A DNA stretch of 64,000 bases from Doryteuthis pealeii (lineage: Eukaryota > Mollusca > Cephalopoda > Myopsida > Loliginidae). The DNA lies in assembly GCA_023376005.1 (NCBI GenBank), contig CM042145.1, positions 18,738,704-18,802,703 of the forward strand, in the 5' to 3' direction. The notes beneath the pieces are model-generated. The model did no database searches and was not told the origin of the DNA. It was given only the letters and a program-made list of their open reading frames with translations. The position numbers and the translations under genes are program-made. Shown piece after piece: positions 1 to 12,336 of the stretch (its first letter is position 1; each line of letters opens with the position of its first letter).

Positions 1-717
1 TTCCGCTCATAACTCAATTTCCTTGTATATCAAATCAATTTTCCCTATTGAAGTAGACTTAAATGCCATTAATCTATTCCAGCTCCACCAAAAACACCCT
101 AGATTTTTTATGTTTTTTTTAAATGAGAAAAATAGTACTGCATCTTAGAAAAACATAACAAAGTAGAATGTAATGAATTGTGTGTTGTAGTATGTTTTAA
201 TGTTTATATTTTTATGAATAGTATTTTTCTTTGTCATTAATAAATTTGGGCATTTCCAACCCACCCTTTGGGACAGGGGTTCAGTGCGCTTCGGCCACTG
301 AACCGGTCATGTTAAATTAATAGCGTCGATCCCAGGGGGCTATCCCCCAGGCAACACCTGCTCCCTCGATTTAAAGGGGCAGGGCTGGGTTTATTGCCTA
401 GCGCCTGAGGCGCCCCCCTTGAGGGGGAATGCCGAAGGGATCGACGCAATTTTTGTTCTTTCCCACCCATGAGCTTTGGTTTGTGGGAGAGCCCACATTA
501 ATAGGGCCTTGTGCCTAAGCCGTACGAGGTAAATAAAATAAAATAAAATTAATAAATTTGGAAACGTAGATATTTTTAGTAAATTTATTAACACAAGTGT
601 ATCTGAAGTTTGCACATACCTCAAATTTTATCTCACAACACAAAGCAAAATATTGACTGAGAGACAGTTCGTAATTCCCCAAACTTGTAATTTGGGGAAC
701 TTGTAAGTCAAGATGTC
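1..717. mobile_element. non-autonomous DNA transposon (left end cut), SINE inside
   Basis: Shares aactcaatttcct, ccattaatc, caccctaga and gtagaatgtaatga with 31110-31440, and ends acttgtaagtcaagatgtca (700-717), the inverse of the ggtaccttcacttg end at 31110. Interrupted by the SINE 250-547. Confidence 0.6.
250..547 (+). mobile_element. SINE (GTCGATCCCAGG family), TSD-flanked
   Basis: Flanked by 14-bp ATTAATAAATTTGG (236-249 and 548-561). Body shares gcgtcgatcccagggggcta, caggcaacacctg, gggctgggtttattgcc and acccatgagctttgg with 17245-17515 and 27847-28127. Ends in an AAATAAAATAAAAT tail. Inserted into a DNA transposon (1-717). Confidence 0.75.
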
Positions 718-780
718 ACTTTATATAAATTTTGACGTATTAGTGTTACAGTATAAAAATGACTGATAAAATGAAAATAT

Positions 781-1110
781 ATTTAAAAAATGAGATCCAA
801 GGGTGTGTTGCCTGAAGGTATAGGTCGGTGGGAGGTCGGTGCAGAAAACTGAGCAGCCTGGCACCTTAATGTCATACAAGGCACAAAAAGGAGTGAAAAA
901 GAGAGGAAAGTAGCCTTCACAGCAAAGAGAGCCAGAAGGAAGGAGAGACAGCAGCAGCTCCAGCAAGCATCACTGTGTGCAGTTAGTGCACCAGATACTG
1001 CCATTCAAAAATTGGCCTGCTCAGCCATTCGCACAGATGCAGATAAAAAAAATATTTGAACACTACACCATTGTCTTTAGTAGATGGAAGGATGTCAACA
1101 AGTCCAACAC
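781..1110 (+). mobile_element. LINE 3' end (ARRKERQ / zinc-finger tail)
   Basis: Contains an [20 protein letters not shown] reading followed by degenerate SRIGLFSH-like codons and a 3' UTR (gttgtcaacaagtcc region) shared with 20500-20760, 18390-18690 and 50120-50340. In the 20.6-kb copy the frame is clear: [10 protein letters not shown] then [19 protein letters not shown], a C2H2 finger at the end of a LINE ORF2. Here the cysteines are lost. Confidence 0.65.
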
Positions 1111-1279
1111 TGAAGTTAATGATCAAAAATAGAATTTACTAAAAAATGTAATTAAAAACTACAAACAATGAATTTTGTAGGAACTTATTTCCTTTTGAAT
1201 TTGAATTATTTCTCTATATGTTCCCATTGTCTTTTTTCTTCTTTTTTTTTTAATGAATAAAAATTTCTATTTATTTCAG

Positions 1280-1471
1280 GGAAGATCAAGCTGAGTATCC
1301 CTTGGACAAAATTATTTTCTTCCAATTGTGTGGTAACCATAGAAGATTTATATGTACTGGCCGGACCAGTTATTGACAGACCTTATGACCCGATTAAAGA
1401 GAAACTGCATGAAAATGCAGCCAAACAAAAAATACTGGAAGCATTTGATCGATCCACCATGAAGAAAGTTG
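1280..1471 (+). CDS. VPS13: VPS13 exon 1 of window
   Basis: Acceptor ttatttcag, donor G|gtatgt. The exon begins in the second codon position (one base comes from the upstream exon) and ends with one base of a valine codon. It encodes [12 protein letters not shown], then [13 protein letters not shown] and [16 protein letters not shown]. The IPW tryptophan and the LY(L/V)L strand are typical of the end of the chorein-N domain and the alanine/lysine-rich helix after it. Confidence 0.92.
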
Positions 1472-4400
1472 GTATGTTAAAATTTCAGTTTCTTTTCATA
1501 CATACATTTCACTGTTGTATACATTTCTTAAGAAAAAATTATTTGTATTGGATAGGAATACTTGAAATCATATAACCGTGTACAAAATAACAAACAAAAA
1601 AAACTGTTGTGAGGTTTTAAGGGGTCAAATAAGAACAAAACGATGGGTAACAAATGTAGGAAAATGTATTAACAGAAAGTAGACAAATACAATACAGATA
1701 AGTGGAAATTACGTTTGACAAATAGAGTTATTGGCTTACTCGCATTGGCTTACTCCCAAGCCACAATTATCCCTGTTACTTATAGTAACCCGTCGGCGCA
1801 TTCCATTGGTCAATAGGGTATATCACCTATAACTAAAACCCTCTTAAATTATACAAAAAATGTAAATCTAAATGTACAATGTATGCAATTACCTAACCTC
1901 TGGAGTAGTAGTACCTGTTAGGGTTTCATCTATGGTTCAAATAGATCTGTTTTAGAAATTATTTGTATTAGATAGTTATATGGTTTCAAATCTCTCTATC
2001 TGCAAGTTATTACTGTTAAATAGGAATACTTGAAGCAATATAATGGTGTGCCAACTTATTATTATCATTAATGATTCCAGTGTTGGCTGACCAGCAAAAA
2101 CCTACATCAATCAGCTCTGAGCAGATTCTGGATGCTGTGTGGAGGACCTCCCTGGGGTGATGACTGATAGGGATGAGAGAGAGTCATGGATATCTGTGCT
2201 GTCAGCATGACCTGATAATGATTTATATTATTATCATTTATATATTAATACGCTTGTACCTCCGTGTGTCATGCCTTGTCGTCATCTCAAATAAATAATG
2301 AAGTATTCTGTTTTGATTGTGTGGAAATAAAAGGAAGAAAAAAATAAAAAAGGGGGATTGAAGGGGGAGGGGAAGGATATAGAGAGAAAGAGAAAAGGGG
2401 GAGATAGAGAGGGGGAGATATAGAGAGGGTGGGGAAAGATGGAGTGGGAAATATTGAGAGAGAGAGCAAGAGAGAGAGAGAGAGAGAGAGGGGAAAGATT
2501 GAAAGCATAATGCTAATCCATCATATTGTCTGTTTCAATAGAAAGAAGGAAGGAAGAAAAATAATGTAAGACATGAATGCATGTGTTCGCTTTTTATGCC
2601 CTGTTGTCACCCTAGATAAATAATGGACCATTCCATTTTGATTGCGACAAAAGAACGGAAAGAAAAAAGAACTTGCTACACATCAGAAAGAAAAATAAAG
2701 AAGATATAAGAAAGAAAAGAGAGAGAAAGAGTTAAATCAAAATTATCATACTTTTTGCATATTGAACTATATTGCAATAGCTCTTTAGTATACATATCAA
2801 ATGTTGTAGTAGTTAAATTATCACACCATGGCATATCCATGGTTCCCACTAATTATTGTTATTATGAAATAGGAATAGTTATTTGAAACCATATAATTGT
2901 AAATAAAATATTAGTATTAGATAGGAATACTTGAATCCATATAACTGTGTGCAAATTATTTGTATTAGAAATAATTAATTGTTTTAATTATTTACAAAGG
3001 ATTATTATTGTTAGTTACTTGAAACTATATAATTGCTTGAAATGCTTGCTTAATTAGTATTAGATACTTAAAATCATATAACTGTGCAATTTATTTGCAT
3101 CAAATTTCAGTATTAAATAACCCATATGTGGTTGATATGCCATTAAAAATATGTTTATTATTACACTCTTAATTAAGTATTATCTAATTTATTTTTTATT
3201 TCAGTTGGTGCTGTAGAACAAGCCCCTGGATTACTGGAAAAACTTACCCCATATCTTGTTAATAATATTCAGGTAAGTTATTTTATGTTCATCTTTTATC
3301 ATTTTATTTAATTAAAGGATTACAAGTATAAGTTGAATTTGTATACTTTAATATATACTGAGTTATTACTTGGGTACTTTGAATAGTGTAATGGTTAGTA
3401 AGCTATTCTAACAGACCATTACTAGTGAGTTTGATTCTCACTGAGTGTCCCATACTCCTGGTCATGTAGCACTACTAAGTTAAGTTTAGTAAATAATGAG
3501 GACACTTTATATGGTATAATTTGAGATAGGCTAGCAGACCATTCTTAGTGAGTTTGATTCTCACTGAGTGCCCCATACTCCTGGTCATGTACTAATAGGG
3601 TAGGTTGATTTTTCACTCTTTCAAAATATCAAATTGTCCATCTATGTGAAAATCAACCTACATTTCTGATGATTCAATCCTTGGCATTCTTTGGATGTAC
3701 AGTCCATATGGAAGCATGAGGGGAAAGTATCTTTTTTGCCTCAGGCAGTGGTTAGAAGTTTGGTGTAATGGTTAGAGTCGTAGGAAATTGACCCGAGTTC
3801 AAATCCTGGACGAAGTTACAGTTCACATAGCGCTAATACCCTTGGGAAAGGTATGAATCTAACTATTCTTCCTCCAGCTATGGGTAAATAATAGGAAAGA
3901 CTGGGCTCTTTAACTTTGGCTAGGCAACCAGTCTAGGAGAAGGAAAACTCTGAATTCAAACCTGTTAAACTCCACTTGGGGTGGTCACTACTAGAATAAG
4001 CTCAGTCCTAATTAGTGATCTATTTCACTAATTAATTAATTAATTCTACCAATACAGTAAAACAAGAAAATGGTAATTGAATCAACCCATTATTCCAGAC
4101 ATTACAATAATTTCTGTGATACAGATGACACCATATTTTATATATCAGGTTGATCTTCAGTCCTTTCCTTGTTATACTGCCTCTTTCAATACAGTGTGTA
4201 TTCAAACAGATGTAGAATTGGCTAACCAAAATGTGGAAGCAATAAAAGCAATCCCCCTCCTCCCCCCCCAAAAAAAAATGATTATTCGTCTGAAATTTTT
4301 AGATGAGACTTGATAATTTAGATTTTTCAGACTGTTGTCCTCATCTTGATTGCTATATACATATGGGACCACAGATATAAGGGTTGAGTTGATACAGTTC

Positions 4401-7400
4401 TAATTGACAATCATCTGTAGATTGCAGGTTCAATCCTGACTACGGCAAAAATAACAGAATATTTAACATAGCTTAACACTTGTACCCGGTCATGATTAAA
4501 GGAATGAGAACAATCTACCCCAATAGAAGGGTTCAATTCAAAGTTCAGTGAAGGCTCCCAAATATGATATGAAGACTCCCAAGTTTGATGGGAAACACCT
4601 GAAGAAGGCTGAAGGACATATCTGCCGAAATGTGCCTATAACAGTAAAGATGAGGGCAACAGTCCAAAAAATCCAAATAATACAAATTATCAAGCCTCAT
4701 CTAAACACTTCAGACAAAGAGTACAAACCAATTGCCAATTTCCAGTTATCTTTAAAAATAAGTAAATAAATGTTGTAACCTAACAAAGGTTACTAAATGA
4801 GAAATAAACAAAACAGAGGCTGGAAATGAAATGGAATCTTTATAACATTAACAAAATACAATACTCGCCAGTGGCGTGAAGAAGGTAAACCACTGCTAGT
4901 GGTATAAGACTGCTCAGTCAGTAAATCTAAATGCAACAAAAAAAAAAAAAAAAGAAAAAGAGATCAGTAGTGTGAACAACTCTTGGAATGATAATCACAT
5001 AACTCAAAACTACAAAAGGTAAGATCAATTTTGTCTATTTATAGAAAAAGTAATAAAAGTTTTGTTTGTTTTTTGTTTTTTAGATATCAATCTCCAGTAT
5101 ACATTTCCGTTATGAAGACACAGTCACTAATGTTGACCATCCTTTTGCTTGTGGCTTCATGCTTAAAAACCTGTCTGCAGACAGCACTGATTCTCGTTGG
5201 CATCCCACCATAGTGGACAGCAATGAAACGCTATTGCATAAGGCAAGTTCAGCATATTATTTTCTTTTCTTCTCAAGTCTTTTAAAAAAATTTTTTATTA
5301 AAACTATCATTTATGATATCTGCATTTATCAAATACTTCAATATCCATTCAACATCATATCATTATTATAATCATTATTATATTATTATCATCATTTATA
5401 TCAACATTATATCATTATTATATGGAGGCGTGTGGTCTAATGGTTAGAGTTGTAGGAAATGGACTCGTCAACGCGAGTTCAATTCCTGGACGAAGCTGTT
5501 GGAATTTCACATGGTGCTAATACCCTTGGGAAAGGTATGAATCCAATTCTTCCTCCAGCTATGGGTAAATAGCAGGGCAGACTGGACTCTTAACCATGGC
5601 TAGGTAACCAGTCTAGGAGAAGGAAAACTCTGAATTCAAACCTGTTAAATCTGCTTGAGATGGTCACATCCTGCTCGTGCGGAGGGGTTGGTAAATATAT
5701 ATATCATTATTAACATATTATTACTAATATTGTTGTTGTGGTGGCTTTAAAAATAATTTTCACATCAATACATGTTTACCCCACAGATATAGATGTGATA
5801 ATTATTTTAGGTCATCATTATTGTTATTATAATGGACCATTATTACTGTGTTAATACATACAAAGATACAGAAATAATATATATATATATATAAAAAGTC
5901 ATCCACAGACACTGTATTTCGACATTTCATGTCCCATCAGTGTGGCTAGACACAGCAACTAACTCCAACCAGGAGCAGAACCCGACTGACTTTATGTCAG
6001 TTCGATCTGTTAACCTCTAGGCCATCGCCAGCTGCCATTAAGGAGCGGTGTTTTAACTGTTTTGAATACATACATCTGTTTATATACTTTACGATCACCA
6101 GAGAGATCAAATCTGTAAACAACAGATGATCATTGCATTATGCTGGCGGTGAAAGTTATTTAAAGTCGCTCCTATATAGCTCTTCCGGGTTTCGGGAGCA
6201 TATAATAAGTCATCCAAGTCATGTTAACAGGGGACTGCTGTATAACTGTCCTATTCTCATCTTTTTGATCATATATTGTATTTATTATCATACTATAAAT
6301 TCTATTTGATTTTAATTTATGTTTTATCCTGAATATTTCTGTCCATTTATTACAGCTTGTGCAACTGGATAAGCTTTCATTGTATTGGAATCCTTATTTG
6401 CCTGAAAATCACCTAGTACGTTCACGCCTCAATACAGACGGATGGAGAGTAAGTATATGCAGAAAGTTTCTTATTAGACACTCAAACATTGTTTGTTTTT
6501 TAAACAATCATTGAATCAACCATTGTTACATAATGAACAGGGTAACCTATTCATTTTGTAATTTAGTGTAATATTTAGATTCAAAAATTGATTTGTAATT
6601 CTGAAGAAGAGTTATTGGAAAATAACCATAGATTTTACAGATTCAACTGACCCCTTATAGACCTGAAGCCTCACATTTTCATTGGATGAGGGTGTCATAA
6701 GGCTGAAATCTGTGGGAAAATTTTATAAAGTTAGTGAGTTGAGCTTAAGTGATCCATCAAGCTGGACGCAAATAATGCATCTCTCCGAATTCTCCATGCA
6801 CATGGAATTTGGAGTCTTTGGAAATATGGTAGCCTATTCATTTGTAGTAAACAAGTTTAAAATCAAGTCACGCTATTGAATTCACTTTTGGATTACTACT
6901 GTTGGGAAAGGTATGAACCCCCTCATTCCACTAGATATGGGTTAAATAATACCACTACTGTCCTTCAACAAGTATAGCTTTGGCATTAAATAACCTACAA
7001 AGGTTGATATATCATTAAACAAAGAAACCACATCATACCGATTAATAATTGTTTTCATCTGTATATTTTATAACTTATAATTTTTTAAATAACTGTGGGA
7101 TTTCCATTCGTACTGATGCTACACTTTGATCCTAGACAATGTTCATAGATAGCTACACTTGAATCTTAGACTGAAGTGACGACCCATATGTGTTATATAC
7201 TCACGTCAAGTATATAAATGAGAGAGTGAGAGAGTTCTCGGATGATAGAGAGAGACAGATTAGAGACTTACTTTAGAGATGATGTTGGTGATCTTCATTT
7301 CCCTGGTTATGTGTTGATTCTTCTAAACTACTTCTTCTTTTCTTCTTCTTCTTCTTCTTGATTCTTCTAACTAAGGGCTTGTCTTCTTTTGGGCTGATTT

Positions 7401-10400
7401 TGGTCATTGTAATTAAATCAATTAACAAGACTTAGGTTTTTTTTCTTGATCAAGTTTATTATTTAGCCCATGATTTTCCACGCGGATGAGAGATCGACCT
7501 CGGCAGCGACACGTCTGCTCCGCTCCAAAGTCAGGTCAAATCTAATCTCTAAACTAAATCACGTGTTTATCATGGTGCGTGAGATTCGCGCCTCTAGGAG
7601 TCAAGGGTTATTAACAGTCAGTGGTAAATTTCCACTAGCTCCCTTGATTCTAAATATATGTGACCTGTTTTTAATTTTTACTTACAGGTACTGCTCACAA
7701 TTTCTGACTCCTCATAAATTGTAACATATGGAAATAATCCTGTTATGTTTTTTTACAGAAATAATGTTACATAATTATTAGATTCCTAATATTTATGTAC
7801 AGTAGTGTAGAAACTAAAATGGCTGTTATAAGTTGCAGCCGGTGGCCTTGAAGGATGAGTGACAAGGCTTGACCTCATCCTGATCCTTCCAGTGGATACC
7901 GTGAGAATCGGTGGAGAAGGACCTCTTCCTGGTTAGATTAGAAAGAGATTTATTTAGTCAGATTGGCCAAAGACCATGACGGTGATGAGTCATGTTATGC
8001 ACGCTCCGACTCGATCTGCGCAGGTAGTCTGGTGGGGATTTCAGAATAAAATATGATCTAAGTTAAATCGAAGTCTTGTGTTATTATCTAAAAACTACCA
8101 ATGACACAGGGCTTCTGATAAAGAGAAATCCCCAATGGAAGACCAGACACAAAGCGCCTCTAGGTGTCAAGGGTTATTAACAGTCAGTGGTAAATTTCCA
8201 CTGGTTCCCTTGATTCTAAATATATGTGACCTGTTTTTAATTTTTACTTACAGGTACTGCTCACAATTTATGACTCCTCATAAATTGTAACATATTGAAA
8301 TAATCCTGTTATGTTTTTTTTACAGAAATAACACTCGTTATTATATAAACCAGTATAAATCATTATTCTCATTTTTTGTCCCATCCAGAATCTCCTGAAA
8401 TCATCATTAGACACACACAACATTTTTGGGGAAGACTTTGATTTCAGTAAGTATGAAATTAATTATTAATGTTTCTTTTGGATTATTTGGATTATTCGGA
8501 CTATTGTCCTCATCTTTATTGTTATCTGTACAACGTTTCAATCGATGTGCCCACTGACATTTATTTGAGCATTTATAACTACAAAATAATTATTTTTTAA
8601 ATTGAAAAAACAAAATAAATATTTCTCTGAATTTTTGAGATGTGGCTTAATAATTTGGATTATTTGGATTATTCAGACTATTCTCCTCATCTTTATTGTT
8701 ATCTGTACAACGTTTCGGTCGATGTGCCCACTGGCAATAAAGATGAGGACAATAATCCAAATAATACAAATTATTAAGCCACATCTCAAAAATTCAGAGA
8801 AATATTTCTTTAGTTTTCTTAATTATTTGGACTATTGTCCTCATCTTTATTGTTATCTGTACAATGTTTCAGTCGATGTACTCACCGGCAATAAAGATGA
8901 GGACAATAGTCCGAATAATACAAATTATCAAGACTCATCTAAAAAATTAAAAGAAATGTTTCTTTTGTTTTTTAATTTAAAAAATAATTATTTAGTAGTT
9001 ATAAATGCTCAAAATTCTTCCAAGCCCATGTCAGTGCTGCAGTATGACTGTATGACTCGGGCTCTAACAATGCGCTTAGAGAAAAAGATAGATGGGAGCT
9101 ACACAAGGATGCTGCATGCTGTCTTGAACAGATCTTTGAAGCAACAACCCACAGAAAAGCAGCTGTACGGTCACTTGTCCCCATTACACAAACCATCCAG
9201 TTAAGACCAATATGACATGCTAGACCCTACTGAAGAAGCAAGGATGAACTCATAGGTGATGTTCTGTGGACACCTACACATGGACACACTAATGTAGGCC
9301 GACCAGCAAAAACTTACATCAGTCTGCTTTGTGTAGATTCTGGATGCTTTGCAGAGCACCTCCCAGGGGCAATGACAAATAGGTATGGTTGGAGAGATAG
9401 TCATAGATATCTGTGTGGTCAGCATGACCTGAGGAAATGTTTTATTTTATTGGAAATCTCCATCTGTAGTTTTAGGATCTTATAAAACATTTTTTCTTTG
9501 TAAAGAAATATAACCATATTAATAGATATTATCATAAATGACTATTTTGATATATAAGTTAACAGTTTGCCTACTTTAAACCGCTAACATTGGCTCTCCC
9601 ACCACTGCACAAGCAAATTACAAAAACTGATGGTTAGTTTGTTATAATTGAGCAGAAGGACTCAGATTACAATAATAATAAGACTTTATTTGAATAGAAT
9701 GAATTCTGAGGTCAGTAGATAGTGAACTTTGAAATATCCCATCATAAAGGGTCAAAGTACTTTGACCAACTAACCCTGATGTCAACTCATAAAGGTAAAA
9801 AATACAACTGTGGGGGAAATTTGGTAGTCAAAGAGTTAAAAATAGATCCAGTTGGTAAAAGAAAGCTTATTTTTTATATTTTAAAATATTTTCTCAAAAA
9901 GTACGATTCATTTTAAAAACTTTGGGATACTTAGTTAAAAATATCAACATCAAAGTGAAGAACAAAATCATGTTGAGCCTTGATATCAAATCATTGTACA
10001 CTAATAAAACCAATAAAAAAATGGACCATATTACCTTTAGGCACTCCTTTTTGATCTCGATTAAGAAAGGACATGTTTTTCATTTACACTGTCAATATCC
10101 GGTTGTTTGTTAGGGGTTAGTTTTATAATTAAAAAAAAAAATCTAAAAATTGTCTGTTAAAACAACTGGAAATTGACAGTGTAAATGAAAACATGTCCTT
10201 TCTTAATCGAGATCAAAAAGGGGTGCCTAAAGGTCATATGGTCCTAAAAAATATTTAATTAGAATACATATGGGGTTACAAGAGGTTTTGTGTTTTAGGT
10301 TTAAATGGTGGTTGTGGTTATTCCCTGTGCATGTTCTTAGGGTTTGCTTTTAACCCCATCATATTTTGTGGTCGTGCTGAAAAGAAATTTGGTACAGCCA

Positions 10401-11563
10401 TGGAGAAATTTGGTAACATCACAATAGGCAAAAAAAAAAAAAAAAATCCAGTTACTTTCTTTTTCTCTCCACTTTGATTTGCAGCTATTTGGTTTATTTT
10501 CAAAGGAAATCTTTGTATTAGTTTCATCAGGCGATTTTTGTTATTTCATATTGAGAAAAATATTGAAAACTTTTTTAATAAAATTAAAATCTATAATTTT
10601 CTTGTCTTTGTTTTTCTTGTTTCTTTTTATTCATTTTTGTTTTTTTAAATTTTATTTTTATTAGTTATAAAACCCATTTCTGCCCATGCCAAAGTGATAC
10701 TAAATAAGAATGGCGGTTTCAAAGTCCCAAAGATTTTCTCTGACTTGTCATTGGATGACATTGATATCATGCTTTCTAGACAACAAGTGAGTAACTCTAC
10801 TTTTATTGCATCCCTTATATATATATATATCATGTATATATTATATGTTGAATAAACTCTATTATTTTATTAATAATTGCTATATTCACTAAAATCAAGC
10901 TGTAATTGGCAAATTGCAATTGATATAAATCAGAATTAATTGCCCAGTAAATGTTAAATAATTATTTATCTAGTATTATTTGGATTATTCGGACTATTGT
11001 CCTCATCTTCATTGTTATCTGTACAATGTCTCGGCCGATGTACCCTCTGGCCTTCTTCAGGTATTTCTTGTTGACTCGGGAACCATCTCGGAATCGGGAA
11101 CCATCTCGGGATCGGGAACCTTCTTTTTGTAATCAGGAGCCATCATGGAACACTGGACCCAACCTTTTATTCAGTCCATGGGGGTAATCCAAATAATACT
11201 AATTATCAAGCCTCATCGAGAAATAATTATTTATCTTTTTTAAAATTTGTTATATTAAATGCATTTTTTTTCTTCTTTTTAACAAAAAAATATTTTTCTC
11301 TTTCTTTCTAGTTACTCAATATCTTGAATCTTATTGACTCATTTAAAATGATGAAGGTGAACCAGAAGTATCGAAAGTACCATCCAAATGTACCTCTCAA
11401 AGTGAGTCCTCGCTCCTGGTGGATATACGCCTATGAATCCGTTATTGAAGAACGTATTCGCCCATTCTCTTGGGAGAAGATTCAAGAACACAGGTGAGCT
11501 TTTATACACATATATATATGCACACACAAATGTGTGTGTGTGTGTGTATGTATGTATATATGT

Positions 11564-11605
<42 letters not shown>

Positions 11606-12301
11606 ACATGATATATGTGTACATGATATATATATAATGTACACACACATTTATAAAATTAACATTTTGGCTGGTTTAAAAAATTTCAAGAATTTTTTAG
11701 GATCAGTGTTTTATTTATTGGATATTTCAGTTTGATTTTGGGACAATTCTAAAGAGAATTGAGTGTTTTTCCTGGATTTTTTTTAGAGGCTCTCTATAAC
11801 TTATCAAGTAAATAGTTTTCTTATTTTCATGAAACTTGAAGCAATATATATATATATATATAATATAAAGATTTTGAAGGCAATTTACAATGCAATATGT
11901 GTTGAATTTATTTAACTTTTGTTTTTTTTTCAAAACTAAATATTTTCGGAAGTAAAATTCCATCTTCAGAGTTGTTGAAAGTATTGAAAGTACTAGGTGA
12001 TTTTTTTATAGTACTTATCCCACGGCGATATTGTAATCTTCTGTTGTTTAAGAAGTTGATGAACGCCGTATATTTGAAAATTTTTTCATAATAAGTACTA
12101 TAAAAAAATCACCTAGTACTTTCAATACTTTCAACTTTCAATAACTCTGAAGATGGAATTTTACTTCCGAAAATATTTAGTTTTAAAAAAAAAACAAAAG
12201 TTAAATAAATTCAACACATATTGCATTGTAAATTGCCTTCAAAATCTTTATATTACACACACACACACAATGCTTCAATGATACTATAAAGAAACAAACT
12301 T

Positions 12302-12336
<35 letters not shown>

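Noticed and set aside
7470..7724. 84-codon open frame
   Set aside because: Lies wholly inside the solo LTR 7191-7726.
8602..9204. 200-codon open frame on the plus strand
   Set aside because: It reads through inverted copies of the CTCATCTTTATTG repeat ([12 protein letters not shown] and its inverse) and then a LINE tail. No splice or start context.
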